Source: VXNE01 sp965205735 (lineage in GTDB: Bacteria > Pseudomonadota > Gammaproteobacteria > Pseudomonadales > Azotimanducaceae). From it: 64,000 nucleotides of DNA. The first letter of the stretch is position 1. The number at the start of each line of letters is the position of its first letter. The notes under the pieces were generated by a model. That model made no database searches, was not told where the DNA came from, and was given only the letters and a program-made list of their open reading frames with translations. The DNA is taken from assembly GCA_965205735.1 (NCBI GenBank), contig OZ242179.1, positions 434,001 to 498,000 on the forward strand, written 5' to 3'. The position numbers and the translations under genes were made by a program. Below, in pieces: positions 53,943-63,080 of the stretch.

Positions 53943-54535
53943 GTCTGGTCGTCCGATCCGGCTGCGGAAGACGCGCGCGTGCGGGAGATTCCATCGGACG
54001 CCACCGTCCAGGAGACGAGTCCGCCTGTCCCGACGCCGATGAGGAATGGGCTCTGTTCCCCGCTCGCCAAGATCAGCACCTGGGGTAAATCAGCGTTATC
54101 GTGGCGGACCTCGTCAGACTCTGGCCGTTCGGGGGCCCCGAGGTATTGATCGGACGAAGCGTCCGGGCGCGACAACCCCTCAACCTGCAGCGAGAAAGTC
54201 ACATCCGGCGGCGCATTGCGCGTTCGAAACGTGTGTTTCGAGGCCGCCTGCCAAGTGCCCGTCAGCTCGTCGTAGACCTTGAATCCGTACCGCGTCCGAC
54301 CAACGAACAGTCCCCAGGATTCGTTGCGGCTCAACGCCTCTGCACGCGCGAGTTCAATCAACGCCGCGAGCCGTTCTGCCTCCGTCTCCAGGTTGCGGTG
54401 CCTGTCGGCTCCGATGGAATGCAGAACAACCGCGCCCGCAAGTATGCCGATGATCGCCATGACGATGAATATCTCAATGAACGTGAATCCACCACGGCCG
54501 GCGCTTGGCGGCCGCTTACGCCGCAACGGTGGCAA
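53939..54535 (-). CDS. gspH: Type II secretion minor pseudopilin GspH
   Basis: About 198 residues. The processing site is RGG-FTFIEIFIVMAIIGILAG with Glu5. The body has ERLAALIELARAEALSRNES and WGLFVGRTRYGFKVYDELTG, typical GspH. No ATG lies close to the leader; TTG 54535 (LPPLRRKRPPSAGRGG) is the best candidate, giving a somewhat long basic leader. Longer readings overlap gspG out of frame. Confidence 0.87.
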   Translation of the reverse strand: MPPLRRKRPPSAGRGGFTFIEIFIVMAIIGILAGAVVLHSIGADRHRNLETEAERLAALIELARAEALSRNESWGLFVGRTRYGFKVYDELTGTWQAASKHTFRTRNAPPDVTFSLQVEGLSRPDASSDQYLGAPERPESDEVRHDNADLPQVLILASGEQSPFLIGVGTGGLVSWTVASDGISRTRASSAAGSDDQT

Positions 54536-54578
54536 ACGTCGAAAATGCCGGGGCGTCAGGCAGCGCGTTATCCGGTAG

Positions 54579-55001
54579 TCAAAGGTCGCGATAATAGATG
54601 TCGGCCGCGGACCCTTCGCCGCCCTCCTTGCCGTCGGCAGCCAGCGAGTACAGCTCAAATGTTTCACCCGCATTGATGTAGACATAGGGGTTTTGCCAAG
54701 GGTCGGTCGGAACTTTTCGGGCATAACCCCCCGGGTTGTAGTTCATGGGATCCGGAAGCCCGTTCGGCTTGCTTGCCAAGGCTTCGAGCCCCTGGTCCGT
54801 GGACGGATAATGCGCGTTGTCAAGGCGATACAGGTCCAGCGTGGCACCGATGCCGCGAAGGTCATTCACCACGGCGGTGCGGCGCGCCTGGTCGCTACGG
54901 CCGACGATGTTGGGTACGAACAGGGCCGCAATAATGCCGATGATCACCACCACCAGCATGATCTCCATGAGCGTAAAGCCATTGTCCGTTCGCCGCTTCA
55001 T
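54579..55001 (-). CDS. gspG: Type II secretion major pseudopilin GspG
   Basis: 140 residues, the usual size. Processing site KRRTDNG-FTLMEIMLVVVIIGII with Phe1 and Glu5. Further marks: FVPNIVGRSDQARRTAV, HYPSTDQGLEALASKP, and the calcium-site region AADGKEGGEGSAADI. ATG 55001 gives a normal short leader. Main subunit of the pseudopilus. Confidence 0.94.
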   Translation of the reverse strand: MKRRTDNGFTLMEIMLVVVIIGIIAALFVPNIVGRSDQARRTAVVNDLRGIGATLDLYRLDNAHYPSTDQGLEALASKPNGLPDPMNYNPGGYARKVPTDPWQNPYVYINAGETFELYSLAADGKEGGEGSAADIYYRDL

Positions 55002-55005
55002 AGTG

Positions 55006-56214
55006 CTAGGCCACAAGTTCATGGATATTGAGAATCGGCAACAAGATAGCAAGGACGATCATGACGACGACGAGGCCCATGATAACCATCATCGTCGGCT
55101 CGAACACCCGCACCAGGGCGGTCGTCAGGCGCTCTATTTCGCTCTGCTGAAACTGCGCCACCTTGCGCAGCATCGTGTCCAGCTCACCGCTCGACTCGCC
55201 ACTCGCGACCATATGCAGGAACATCGGCGGGAAGTGGCCACAGGATCCCAGCGCAGTCCGCAGGCTGGAGCCTTCGCTCACGTGGCGAACGGCATCCCCG
55301 AGTCCGCGTTTCAGCCACTGGTTGGAAACGACTTCCCCGGCGATGCGCATCGCCTCGACCAGGGGGACGCCGCTCGATGTCAGGATGGAAAGCGTACTGG
55401 CGTAACGGCTGGCGTTGCCACCTCGAACAATCCTCCCAAGCAGGGGCAAGGCGAGTTTCCGGCGATCCCATTGCAGGCGGATTTCCGGTCGCGCCAACAG
55501 GCGGCGGACACCGTACCAGACCACGGCGATGCCTATCGCCAGCATCCACAGGTTGGTTCGCAAGAATACACTTAAGGCGATCATGAACTGCGTCAACAGG
55601 GGCAGTTCCTGCCCCGTATCTTCGAACACCTGGACGATGTCCGGCACGATATATATCAGTAGCGCGCCGACGATCAGCATGGCGAAGACCAGCAGAACCA
55701 CGGGATAGAACAGCGCCATCTCGACGTTCCTGCGCGACTCGAAACTCGCCTCGGTATAGTCCGCCAGGTTTTCCAGCACCGCGTCGAGATGGCCAGACTG
55801 CTCTCCCGCGGCGACCGTAGACCGGTACATGTCGGAAAACGTGGACGGAAACTCGCCAAGCGCGGCGGCGAACGCATGGCCTTCCCGCACCCTTCCGCGG
55901 ACGGTCATGATCATGGCCCGGGACCGGCGTTTTTCGATCTGCCCGCCGACCGCATCGAGCGCTTCTTCGACAGGCAGTCCGGCGGAAATCATCGTTGCCA
56001 ACTGGCGCGTGAACAGGGCTTGGTCGAGGGCCGACATCCCGCGCGGAAACACCCAGCGAAATCCGCCGGCGCGTTCTTCCGCCATGTCGACGGAAAGCGG
56101 CGTCAACCCGGCGTCGCGCAGCGCCTGGCGCACCTGCCGACGGCTGTCGCCTTCCCGAACCCCTTTCTTCCGGCGCCCCCGCGAATCGAGGGCAACGTAT
56201 TCGAAGGCAGCCAT
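55006..56214 (-). CDS. gspF: Type II secretion platform protein GspF
   Basis: 402 residues: N-terminal FEYVALDSRGRRKKG, repeated T2SSF domains with LDQALFTRQLATMISAGLPV and STLSILTSSGVPLVEAMRIA, three membrane helices, C-terminal PTMMVIMGLVVVMIVLAILL. Four bases before gspG. The MITE ends only 6 bp upstream of its ATG, so its ribosome-site context has been replaced. Confidence 0.94.
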   Translation of the reverse strand: MAAFEYVALDSRGRRKKGVREGDSRRQVRQALRDAGLTPLSVDMAEERAGGFRWVFPRGMSALDQALFTRQLATMISAGLPVEEALDAVGGQIEKRRSRAMIMTVRGRVREGHAFAAALGEFPSTFSDMYRSTVAAGEQSGHLDAVLENLADYTEASFESRRNVEMALFYPVVLLVFAMLIVGALLIYIVPDIVQVFEDTGQELPLLTQFMIALSVFLRTNLWMLAIGIAVVWYGVRRLLARPEIRLQWDRRKLALPLLGRIVRGGNASRYASTLSILTSSGVPLVEAMRIAGEVVSNQWLKRGLGDAVRHVSEGSSLRTALGSCGHFPPMFLHMVASGESSGELDTMLRKVAQFQQSEIERLTTALVRVFEPTMMVIMGLVVVMIVLAILLPILNIHELVA

Positions 56215-56220
56215 GGCTGG

Positions 56221-56388
56221 CTAGTGTTCCGTCAAGTCTAAAAATGCGAGTGTAGCTGCGAGGGATTTTTGGTTCCTGGCGAGGCGCGACGACGCCGTGT
56301 GGCAGGCCCCATACAAGGAGGAGCAACGAAGCCCAGGGGCCAAAAAAAACCGCAGATACCCGTAGATTTGGGCTTGACGGAGCACTAG
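56221..56388. mobile_element. 168-bp MITE-like element between gspE and gspF, CTAG ends
   Basis: Left end CTAGTGTTCCGTCAAGTC (from 56221); right end is its inverted copy (CTAGTGCTCCGTCAAGCC read on the minus strand) ending at 56388. The arms show a few C/T differences. It has no coding capacity. The CTAG ends match the CTAG target seen for the element in higA, but the arm sequences differ, so they are different families. The gspE stop TAG lies in the terminal CTAG. Confidence 0.82.
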
Positions 56389-57881
56389 GTCCCGCCGTCG
56401 TCCAGAGTAGCCTTCATCACCTCTTCCACTGTCGTCGTTCCCTGCCGCACTTTCGCGCGGCCATCCTCGCGAATACTGGGAAACCGCTCGCGCGTGTGGC
56501 GAAACAGCGTCTGTTCGGACGCGCGGTCGTGGATCAGTTCGCGCATGGTGTCATCGGCAACGATGAGTTCGTAGATGCCGGTTCGCCCTCGGTAACCGCT
56601 ATTTCCGCAGGCATCGCAGCCTCGGGCACGATAGATGATTGTGCAGTCGTCGGCTTCCAGGAAGTGCCGTTCGAAAGCGTTCGGCGCGACCGGCTTCTTG
56701 CATTGGTTGCACAACACCCGAACCAGTCTCTGCGCCAGCACGCCGGCAAGGCTGGAAGCCACGAGAAACGGCTCGACTCCCTGGTCCACCAGGCGAACCA
56801 CCGCGCCGACCGCGGTATTGGTGTGCAGCGTCGACATCACCAAGTGCCCCGTGAGGCTCGCCTGGATCGCGATCTCGGCCGTTTCCAGGTCGCGAATTTC
56901 CCCGACCATGACGACATCGGGATCTTGACGAAGGATTGCTCGCAAGCCTCTGGCGAAGGTCATGTCCGCCTTTTCGTTGACCTGGGTCTGCCCTATTCCG
57001 CTCAGGTTGTACTCGACGGGATCCTCTATCGTAAGGATATTCATGGTCCGCGTGCTGAGTTCGGTCAACGACGCGTACAGGGTAGTAGTCTTGCCAGAGC
57101 CGGTCGGTCCGGTCACGAGAAAAATGCCGTGTGGCCGATGGACTACTTCGCGCAGCAACTCGAGCGCCTCCCGGCGCATGCCGAGGTTTGGCAGGGTCAG
57201 CCGTCCCGCCTGTTTGTCCAGGATGCGCAAGACGACCCGCTCTCCGTTCGCCGAAGGCAGCGTCGAGACGCGGACATCCACTTCCCGGCCCCCGATGCGC
57301 AGTGGAATCCTGCCGTCCTGGGGAATGCGTTTCTCGGCGATATCGAGCTTCGCCATTACCTTGATCCGGGATACCAGGAGCGGTGCCAGCGCACGTTTCG
57401 GCCGCACGATTTCCCGCATGACGCCGTCGACGCGGAAGCGCACGCTGAGATCCTTCTCGAACGTTTCGACATGAATGTCCGACGCATCTTCCCGGATCGC
57501 CTCCGCCAGCAGCGCGTTGATCAGGCGGATGATCGGCGCGTCATCCTCCTGTTCCAGCAGGTCGCCAAGCTCCGGCACGGACTCGGCGAGACGCGCCAAA
57601 TCCATATCGTCGCCGATATCTTCGACCATCTGTTTCGCTTCGGAAGCGTCCCTGGCATAGACATCGCCGAGGAGGCGTTCAAATTCGCCGTTGGAAACCG
57701 TACGCAGGGCGAAGCCGCTTCCGGCAAAACGCCTGACCTCGGCCAAGGTTGTCAACGTAGGCATCTGCTTGCAGACGAGGGTCATGCGCCCGTTCGTCCC
57801 GTGACCATCCGTAATGGCAACGCCGAATCGCCTTGCGAACGCGAACGGCAAGCGTCTAGCGAGTTCTAGCGGTTCCTGCAT
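56385..57881 (-). CDS. gspE: Type II secretion ATPase GspE
   Basis: 498 residues. N1 domain, then Walker A GPTGSGKTTTLYASL, Asp box TIEDPVEYNLSGIGQTQVN, Walker B RQDPDVVMVGEIRDLETAEI, His box TGHLVMSTLHTNTA, and the tetracysteine zinc site made of LCNQCKKP and CDACGNSGYRGR. It powers pseudopilus assembly. First gene of the gsp run; the Rhs remnant lies upstream. Confidence 0.95.
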   Translation of the reverse strand: MQEPLELARRLPFAFARRFGVAITDGHGTNGRMTLVCKQMPTLTTLAEVRRFAGSGFALRTVSNGEFERLLGDVYARDASEAKQMVEDIGDDMDLARLAESVPELGDLLEQEDDAPIIRLINALLAEAIREDASDIHVETFEKDLSVRFRVDGVMREIVRPKRALAPLLVSRIKVMAKLDIAEKRIPQDGRIPLRIGGREVDVRVSTLPSANGERVVLRILDKQAGRLTLPNLGMRREALELLREVVHRPHGIFLVTGPTGSGKTTTLYASLTELSTRTMNILTIEDPVEYNLSGIGQTQVNEKADMTFARGLRAILRQDPDVVMVGEIRDLETAEIAIQASLTGHLVMSTLHTNTAVGAVVRLVDQGVEPFLVASSLAGVLAQRLVRVLCNQCKKPVAPNAFERHFLEADDCTIIYRARGCDACGNSGYRGRTGIYELIVADDTMRELIHDRASEQTLFRHTRERFPSIREDGRAKVRQGTTTVEEVMKATLDDGGT

Positions 57882-58017
57882 GTGTTGACTCGCAGTTCAC
57901 GGAACGGTCAGCGAATGATAGTGCCACAAAAACCGTCGCCCTGGCGGGCGCCGGGTTCCCCCCGCCCAAGCCCTCTGCGTTGTAGCGTTGCAGCGCACTT
58001 TAAACCATCTCTATCAA

Positions 58018-60592
58018 CAGACGCGCCGGAGGGCGCCGCCTTGGGACATCGTATCGAGCTGCTCCGCCCAGCGGTGCGCAAGGATCCACAGGGCCCGCAG
58101 CGGCACCCCGATGCGCGTGCGCTCCACCGTGTCGCCGCCGACTGCCACCGTCTTCTCGTACGCGCCCGCGTAGTACTTGCGCGACAGTCTTCGTCGTCGT
58201 TGTGGCGCCGGAGGTGACCGCCCACTCGGTCTTCTTGAAATAGCGCGCCCCGTCCGGGCCGTAGCGGAAGCTGTCCCGCGCCGTCGGCGTCGTGTCGGTT
58301 TTGCCGTCGCCCAGCGTCATCTTCTCCGCCAGCCCGCGCGCGTTCCACCCGATGAACGTGTCGTCCGCGACGCAGTCGGTGGCGTCGGGGTCGCTGCAGG
58401 CGTCGTAATGCGTGATGTGGCCGCTCATGTCGTGCATGAACGTGTGCGCCACGTCGCCAATGGCGGCGGAGGAGAGGCGGTTCGACGTCGTCGGATAGGC
58501 GTTCGTCACGCTGCTATCCGCCGACACGTCGCTCGTCTTGATCTCGAGGTTGCCGCGCAGATCGTAGTCGAACGCCAGCGTCCGGCGCGGTCGACGAGTC
58601 CGAGATATACGTCTCAGCCCCCGTCAGCCGGTTCAGGTAGTCGTAGTCGAACTCCTCTTCGCGCTTCGACCGGCTCCCTGCGGCCGCAGTCGGCGACCGT
58701 CGCCTCGATGACCCGCCCGCGAAATCGCTTCGCTTGATCTCGTTGGCGAAGCCGATCAGCCACTTGCCGCCGCTGGTCCGGTTGGTGAACTTCGTCGTTG
58801 TGGTCGCCTTGCGCTGCTCAGCCCTCAACGCATAGGTGGGCGGCGCGCCCCAGGGCGTGCCGCCGCCGCTGTGGGTTTCGCCGTGCGCGACGTTGGTGGT
58901 TTGCGCCAGTTGAGTCGGCAAGCCGCCGCTCAACGTCAACGTGCTGTCGGTCTGCGTCAGCCCGATCGCCTCGCCGCCCTCGTAGTGGAACTCAACCGCT
59001 TTCTCAATGTACGGCAGCACGGACGCATGACTCAGGCTCTCCTTGGCGTACGCCAGTTCCTGCCTGAACAGAAGCTTCTCGTCGAAAGTGTCGGCGGATC
59101 CGGAGACCGCGTCGTAAGGACCGTCGTACTGGCGGACCGCCGCCACGTCGGCGTAATAGGGAAAATCGAGACGGTACTGATAGTAGGTGACAATGCCCGA
59201 GGCGCCATCGGCCACGCGCGTCGCCGGAAACCCCAGGAACCCCCAGTTGCGCTCGCTGTCGTAGCCCTTGCCCTGGTAGGCGTACGACATGGTGTGCTCG
59301 CCCCCAATGCCGTTGGAGCGTCTCACCGCGGTCACCACCGCCCGGATCGCGGTGCCCGTGCCGGTCGTCACCTCGGCGGCGTCGGCCGGCGTGGCGGCGT
59401 TGCCGAAGGGCCGCTCCGCGAACAGGAAGTCATGGGTGGCGCCTGTGGTCAGCGTGCCGTAGTCGAACGCGGTCTCGCGCCCCAGCGGGTCTGTGATCCT
59501 GGCGAGAAGGACCTTGTCGACCGGCAGAGACATCGGCGGGGCCTCCCAATCGATGTCCAGCGGCCGCAGGCATTTATAGCTCGTGCCCGAATCCTCGTCG
59601 AATCCGCAAACCTGCACCTGGTCGAACTGCCGCCGGCCGTTGGCGGTCTCGCTCTTCATCCGGTAGGTGCGCACGCTGTGCGCGTCCAGCACCGCCCGCA
59701 CCGTGTGCAGCAGCACCCTGGTTTCCTGGGCTACGCTCGAAAGCGACACCGCCGCGAGATCGGAGCGGATGACGTACTCGAACCGCAGCCGCGCATCGCC
59801 GTCGTCGCCGTAGCGAATCTCCCGGGGATAGCGCGCGCCCGCCACCTCGTCCTCATGGTATGCGTAGATGATCGTGTTGCCGAACGCGCCGGTCTGCTTG
59901 TTCACCGACCACAGGAAAGGCCCCGTGAACACGGGCTCGAGGGCGGCGCCGTCGACATCGAGGTATTCGACATTGCGCAGCCGGCTGTCCGCGGTGCGGC
60001 CGTACTCGGAGACCGTGCCGTCCGGACCGGTCACCTCGAGCCAGATATCCGCTCCGGAGCCCTTGAGCACGATCTTCCTGTAGCTCTCCCGCAGGGTTCG
60101 ATACTCGGCGTTCTCCGCGAAATGCGTGCCCCTTTTCAGCACCAGCGGCTCCCCGTCCAGGCACAGGCTGTCGTCGTTGGTCATCCGCACGGCGGCGGTT
60201 CCCGTCTGGTGCTTGACGCAGCGGCGCACGGTGGACAAGCCGCTCAGGTTCCAGCCGTAGCCGAGCGTGTCACCGGGCAGTGATTCCGCGCTCCGCTGGC
60301 GCTCGCGCCCGCCGCCGTAGTTGATCGCCAGCCGCGGCGCGAGCCCGTTCACTCCCGGGGCCGGCTCGATGGGCACGGTGACGTAGGCGTCGCCTCCCTT
60401 GGTCACGCCCGCGCTGTAGGGCAGGTTGCCCGGCGCGACGAGCGCGCCTGTCTCGATGGTCGGCTCGGGGGGCAGAACGACGGTAGCGGTCGCGGGCGCG
60501 ATGATGTCCCGCTTGTGGAGTTCCGCCACGTAGACCGAAGTCGAACGAGGCAATGCAGGCGGACACGCGATCGGGTTGTCGTTGTCTACCAC
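58018..60592 (-). pseudogene. Frameshifted SpvB/Rhs-family toxin gene
   Basis: The open part from 60592 has an SpvB-like N-terminal domain (VTVPIEPAPGVNGLAPRLAI, GYGWNLSGLSTVRRCVK) and an Rhs-type middle (WGFLGFPATRVADGASGIVT). It is followed by FDYDYLNRLTGAETYI. Near 58585 the frame breaks; the sequence continues in another frame as TLAFDYDLRGNLEIKTSDVS and ITHYDACSDPDATDCVADD. Near 58176 a second break leads to KYYAGAYEKTVAVGG and a stop around 58018. There is no signal peptide, and the first residues overlap the parE stop, so the 5' end is probably lost too. No toxic tip remains. Confidence 0.75.
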
Positions 60593-60876
60593 CTCTCCGG
60601 CAAACGCCGCGATGCATGGAAAACTCGCAGCACCTCAACCCGATTCAGGCGAGGTCTGACCCGGTAGGGAACGATGTAAGGCGTCCCGGGCACCAAGAGT
60701 TCCCGCGTTCCCTGTAAGCGCCCGGGGCGGCCCAGGGCGGGATTGGCCTTGAGGTTGTCGACCGCATCGTGGATGCGACGGACGACCGCTCGCGCGGCGG
60801 CAGGATCATCGCGGGAGATGAATTCCGCTTCGTCGTCCAGGTTCTTGAGCGCATTCGCCAACCATCTAACTTCCAC
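60586..60876 (-). CDS. ParE/RelE-family toxin
   Basis: 96 residues of the RelE/ParE fold: MEVRWLANALKNLDDEAEFI, AAARAVVRRIHDAVDNLKAN, PALGRPGRLQGTRELLVPGT, PYIVPYRVRPRLNRVEVLRV. ParE-type members poison gyrase, RelE-type members cleave mRNA; the lack of strong RelE catalytic residues favours ParE. ATG 60876 overlaps the antitoxin gene by 11 bp. It looks intact. Confidence 0.88.
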   Translation of the reverse strand: MEVRWLANALKNLDDEAEFISRDDPAAARAVVRRIHDAVDNLKANPALGRPGRLQGTRELLVPGTPYIVPYRVRPRLNRVEVLRVFHASRRLPERW

Positions 60877-61096
60877 GGACTCCCCACTTCCCGAACACCT
60901 CGTCGACCCGTTCGGCGCTGGCGAAGTCCTCCTGGTCCGCCTCTGCGACGGCTTTCTGGATTTCGCCCACCTGCCATTCGTTCAGATCGACGAAGTCCCG
61001 GATGGCCTCTGCAGCCAGGAACGACTTTGATCGTCGGGTTGCTTCGGCAAGTCGCTCAAGGCGATCCTTGAGATCAGGCGCCAAGCGAATAGTCAT
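60866..61096 (-). CDS. ParD/RHH-family antitoxin
   Basis: 76 residues from ATG 61096: MTIRLAPDLKDRLERLAEAT (ribbon strand and helix), RRSKSFLAAEAIRDFVDLNE, then an acidic helical tail ADQEDFASAERVDEVFGKWG that should wrap the toxin. Antitoxin precedes toxin and probably represses the pair. A longer reading from 61147 adds 17 unlikely residues. Confidence 0.87.
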   Translation of the reverse strand: MTIRLAPDLKDRLERLAEATRRSKSFLAAEAIRDFVDLNEWQVGEIQKAVAEADQEDFASAERVDEVFGKWGVRGS

Positions 61097-61249
61097 CGTT
61101 GCAGACACGGCTGACTCCGATGTATGGAAATGTACACATCCTAGCACACCTGGAGGTGGAGGAACCCAGCGCCCTCCGAACAGTTCCAGTTGCCTGTCGT
61201 TTCGTAGCGGTAAGGGACCGCCATGACGCCGTGCACCGTCTCCGTCGTG

Positions 61250-61440
61250 GTCACCGTCACGGTCCGCGTGGTCGAGCCGCCGCCCCCGCCGCCGTCAAAG
61301 TGCAGGCACCCCTTGAGCGGCCCGCACCTCGGCCCCGCCTGAACAAGCCCCGTCGGGTCGACGTAGCTCAGCGGGTTGTTGCCGACGTAGCTGTAGAGGT
61401 TCCACGACTGGCTGGAGGTGGGATCCCCGACAATGGGATC
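61250..61440. repeat. Rhs core-end repeat, copy 1 (copy 2 at 63822-64000)
   Basis: This segment and 63822-64000 are near-identical over most of their length, with small indels. They encode the end of the Rhs core and the glycine-rich linker. Such repeats let new tips recombine onto the core. Confidence 0.8.
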
Positions 61441-61564
61441 CGGACTCAGGAACCGTCCCAGGCGCGGGTCGTACATCCGCCCGTTCATGTGGATCAGTCC
61501 GGTGCGGTCCAGGTGCTCGTGCCTGGTGAACCCCCGCGACACGTGCTCGCCGTTCCCCCCGATG

Positions 61565-61790
61565 AACGCGTCGTCCGCGACGCAGTCGGTGACGTCGGGG
61601 TCGCTGCAGGCGTCGTAATGCGTGATGTGGCCGCTCGTGTCCGGCATGAACGTGTGCGCCACGTCGCCAATCGTGGCGGAGGAGAGGCGGTTCGACGTCG
61701 TCGGACAGGCGTTCGTCACGCTGTCATCCGCCGACACGTCGCTGGTCTTGGTTTTCAGGTTGCCGCGCCGGTCGTATTCGAACGCCAGCG
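61565..61790. repeat. Rhs core repeat (second copy at 58340-58590)
   Basis: About 225 bp matching 58340-58590 with scattered substitutions; both encode the ITHYDACSDPD block. It links the SpvB/Rhs remnant with the orphan tip as duplicated pieces of one ancestral gene family. Confidence 0.78.
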
Positions 61791-62256
61791 TGCGGCTCGC
61801 GGTCGCCGAGTCCGCCAGGTACGTCGTCGCGCCCGTCAGGCGGTTCAGGTAGTCGTAGTCGAAAGACTCCTCGCGCTTGCCGCGCCCGCCCGCCGTGCGC
61901 CTCTCGAGCGAACCGTCGCTGCGCCGGGCGTAGGCGTTGTCCTGGATCGCCGCCGCGTTCAGCGCCGTTACGATGTCATCGCTGAAAACCGGCTTCGCGG
62001 GTCCGGTTAGCTTTTCGGTCGTGGTGCTAGGCAGAGCCCGGGTGCGAAGCGTGCACAGCCGTAGTTCGGGTCCGCTGCACTGAGGGCCTGATCGGCGTGC
62101 CCCTCGACAGCAGGCGCGCGGGCGGGTTCATCTTCCTTCCGAGATCGCCAGTCTGTGTGTCGGCGCGTCGATCAGGCGGTTGAGTGCGTCGTACTAGACG
62201 ACGCGCGGGGTGGCAGAGCGGCGATCAGCGAAACACGCGTGGGACCGCTCGGGCGG

Positions 62257-63039
62257 TCACTCGATTGTCACCGCATCGAGGTCCAGTCCCAGCCGCTCCG
62301 CCACCTTCACGTACCAGGCGTGCATATCCCTGTCGCCGATGCCGCGGTCCTTGAATAGCTTGATGCTGCCGACCACCGAGTAGCCCCACCGGTCCTCAAG
62401 GGTCGGATCCGCCCCTTGCTCCAACAGGTAGTGGGCGATATCGAATTTCTTGACGGCGACGGCGTCATGCAGCGGCGTCGCTAGGGAGCCCTGCTCACGC
62501 ACGTGGATGTCGGCGCCCGCCTCGACCAGCAGCCGGACGTTGTCGACCCCCGAGAACATGGTCGCCAGGAAGATAATCGTCTTGTTGCCGTAGACGCCTA
62601 GCGCGTCCGGATCGCCGCCGTGCCTCAGGAGCAGGGAAAGGTACCTCGGGTCGTCTGCCGATGCGGCCAGTTCCATGACCGGAATCAGCAACAGTTGCTC
62701 CACCTTTCCCGTGTACTTCCCCGCCGACACGTGATCCGTCCGCGCGCCGCCCGCAAGCAGCGCCTCGAGGCAATCGGGACACCCCGACAGCAGCGACCAC
62801 TTCAGCAGGTCGGCCCCCTCGCGTCCGCGCAGGTTCACGTCCAGGCCCTCGGCAATCATCCTCTCCAAGCCTCGCGCATTGCGTCGGCGGATGTGGTCCG
62901 CCGCCGCAATCGCCTCCGGCGCGTCGAAGTAGTCCGCGCTCGGAGGCACGTCGGCGCACGCCGCCGTCATACCCAGTCCCACCGCCCCGAATACGGCCAA
63001 CAACACCATCGCATATCGCACCAATCCCGCCGGCCGCAC
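62257..63039 (-). CDS. Exported ankyrin-repeat protein, candidate immunity protein
   Basis: 260 residues with a signal peptide (RYAMVLLAVFGAVGLGMTAA, ending either at a lipobox-like TAAC or at ACA). About five ankyrin repeats follow: RRRNARGLERMIAEGLDVNL, LLKWSLLSGCPDCLEALLAG, YLSLLLRHGGDPDALGVYGN, NVRLLVEAGADIHVREQGSL and TPLHDAVAVKKFDIAHYLLE. Start GTG 63039, or ATG 63009. It begins within a few bases of the end of the lipase-tip gene. Periplasmic ankyrin proteins next to lipase effectors can serve as immunity proteins; that role is inferred here. Confidence 0.8.
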   Translation of the reverse strand: MRPAGLVRYAMVLLAVFGAVGLGMTAACADVPPSADYFDAPEAIAAADHIRRRNARGLERMIAEGLDVNLRGREGADLLKWSLLSGCPDCLEALLAGGARTDHVSAGKYTGKVEQLLLIPVMELAASADDPRYLSLLLRHGGDPDALGVYGNKTIIFLATMFSGVDNVRLLVEAGADIHVREQGSLATPLHDAVAVKKFDIAHYLLEQGADPTLEDRWGYSVVGSIKLFKDRGIGDRDMHAWYVKVAERLGLDLDAVTIE

Positions 63040-63080
63040 CGACTACATTCCCAGGAACGCGTCGATGGAGTGACGCCCCA

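Larger units (their letters stand above)
61141..62210 (-). pseudogene. Orphan Rhs core fragment and tip
   Basis: An Rhs repeat piece YDALNRLIDAPTH near 62180 is followed, after frame breaks, by a long open stretch with ESFDYDYLNRLTGATTYLAD, ITHYDACSDPDVTDCVADD, and the Rhs core end GLIHMNGRMYDPRLGRFLSP with YSYVGNNPLSYVDPTGL. A glycine-rich linker GGGGGGSTTRTVTVTTTETV and only ~25 further residues follow before the stop at 61141. No ATG/GTG start precedes most of it. This fits a displaced, toxin-less Rhs tip. Confidence 0.75.

Noticed and set aside
56496..57869. A 457-residue plus-strand open frame opposite gspE
   Set aside because: Shadow of the GspE coding strand; no signal, no motifs.
58871..60283. 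A 470-residue plus-strand open frame opposite the SpvB/Rhs gene
   Set aside because: Arg/His-rich antisense shadow of the SpvB domain.
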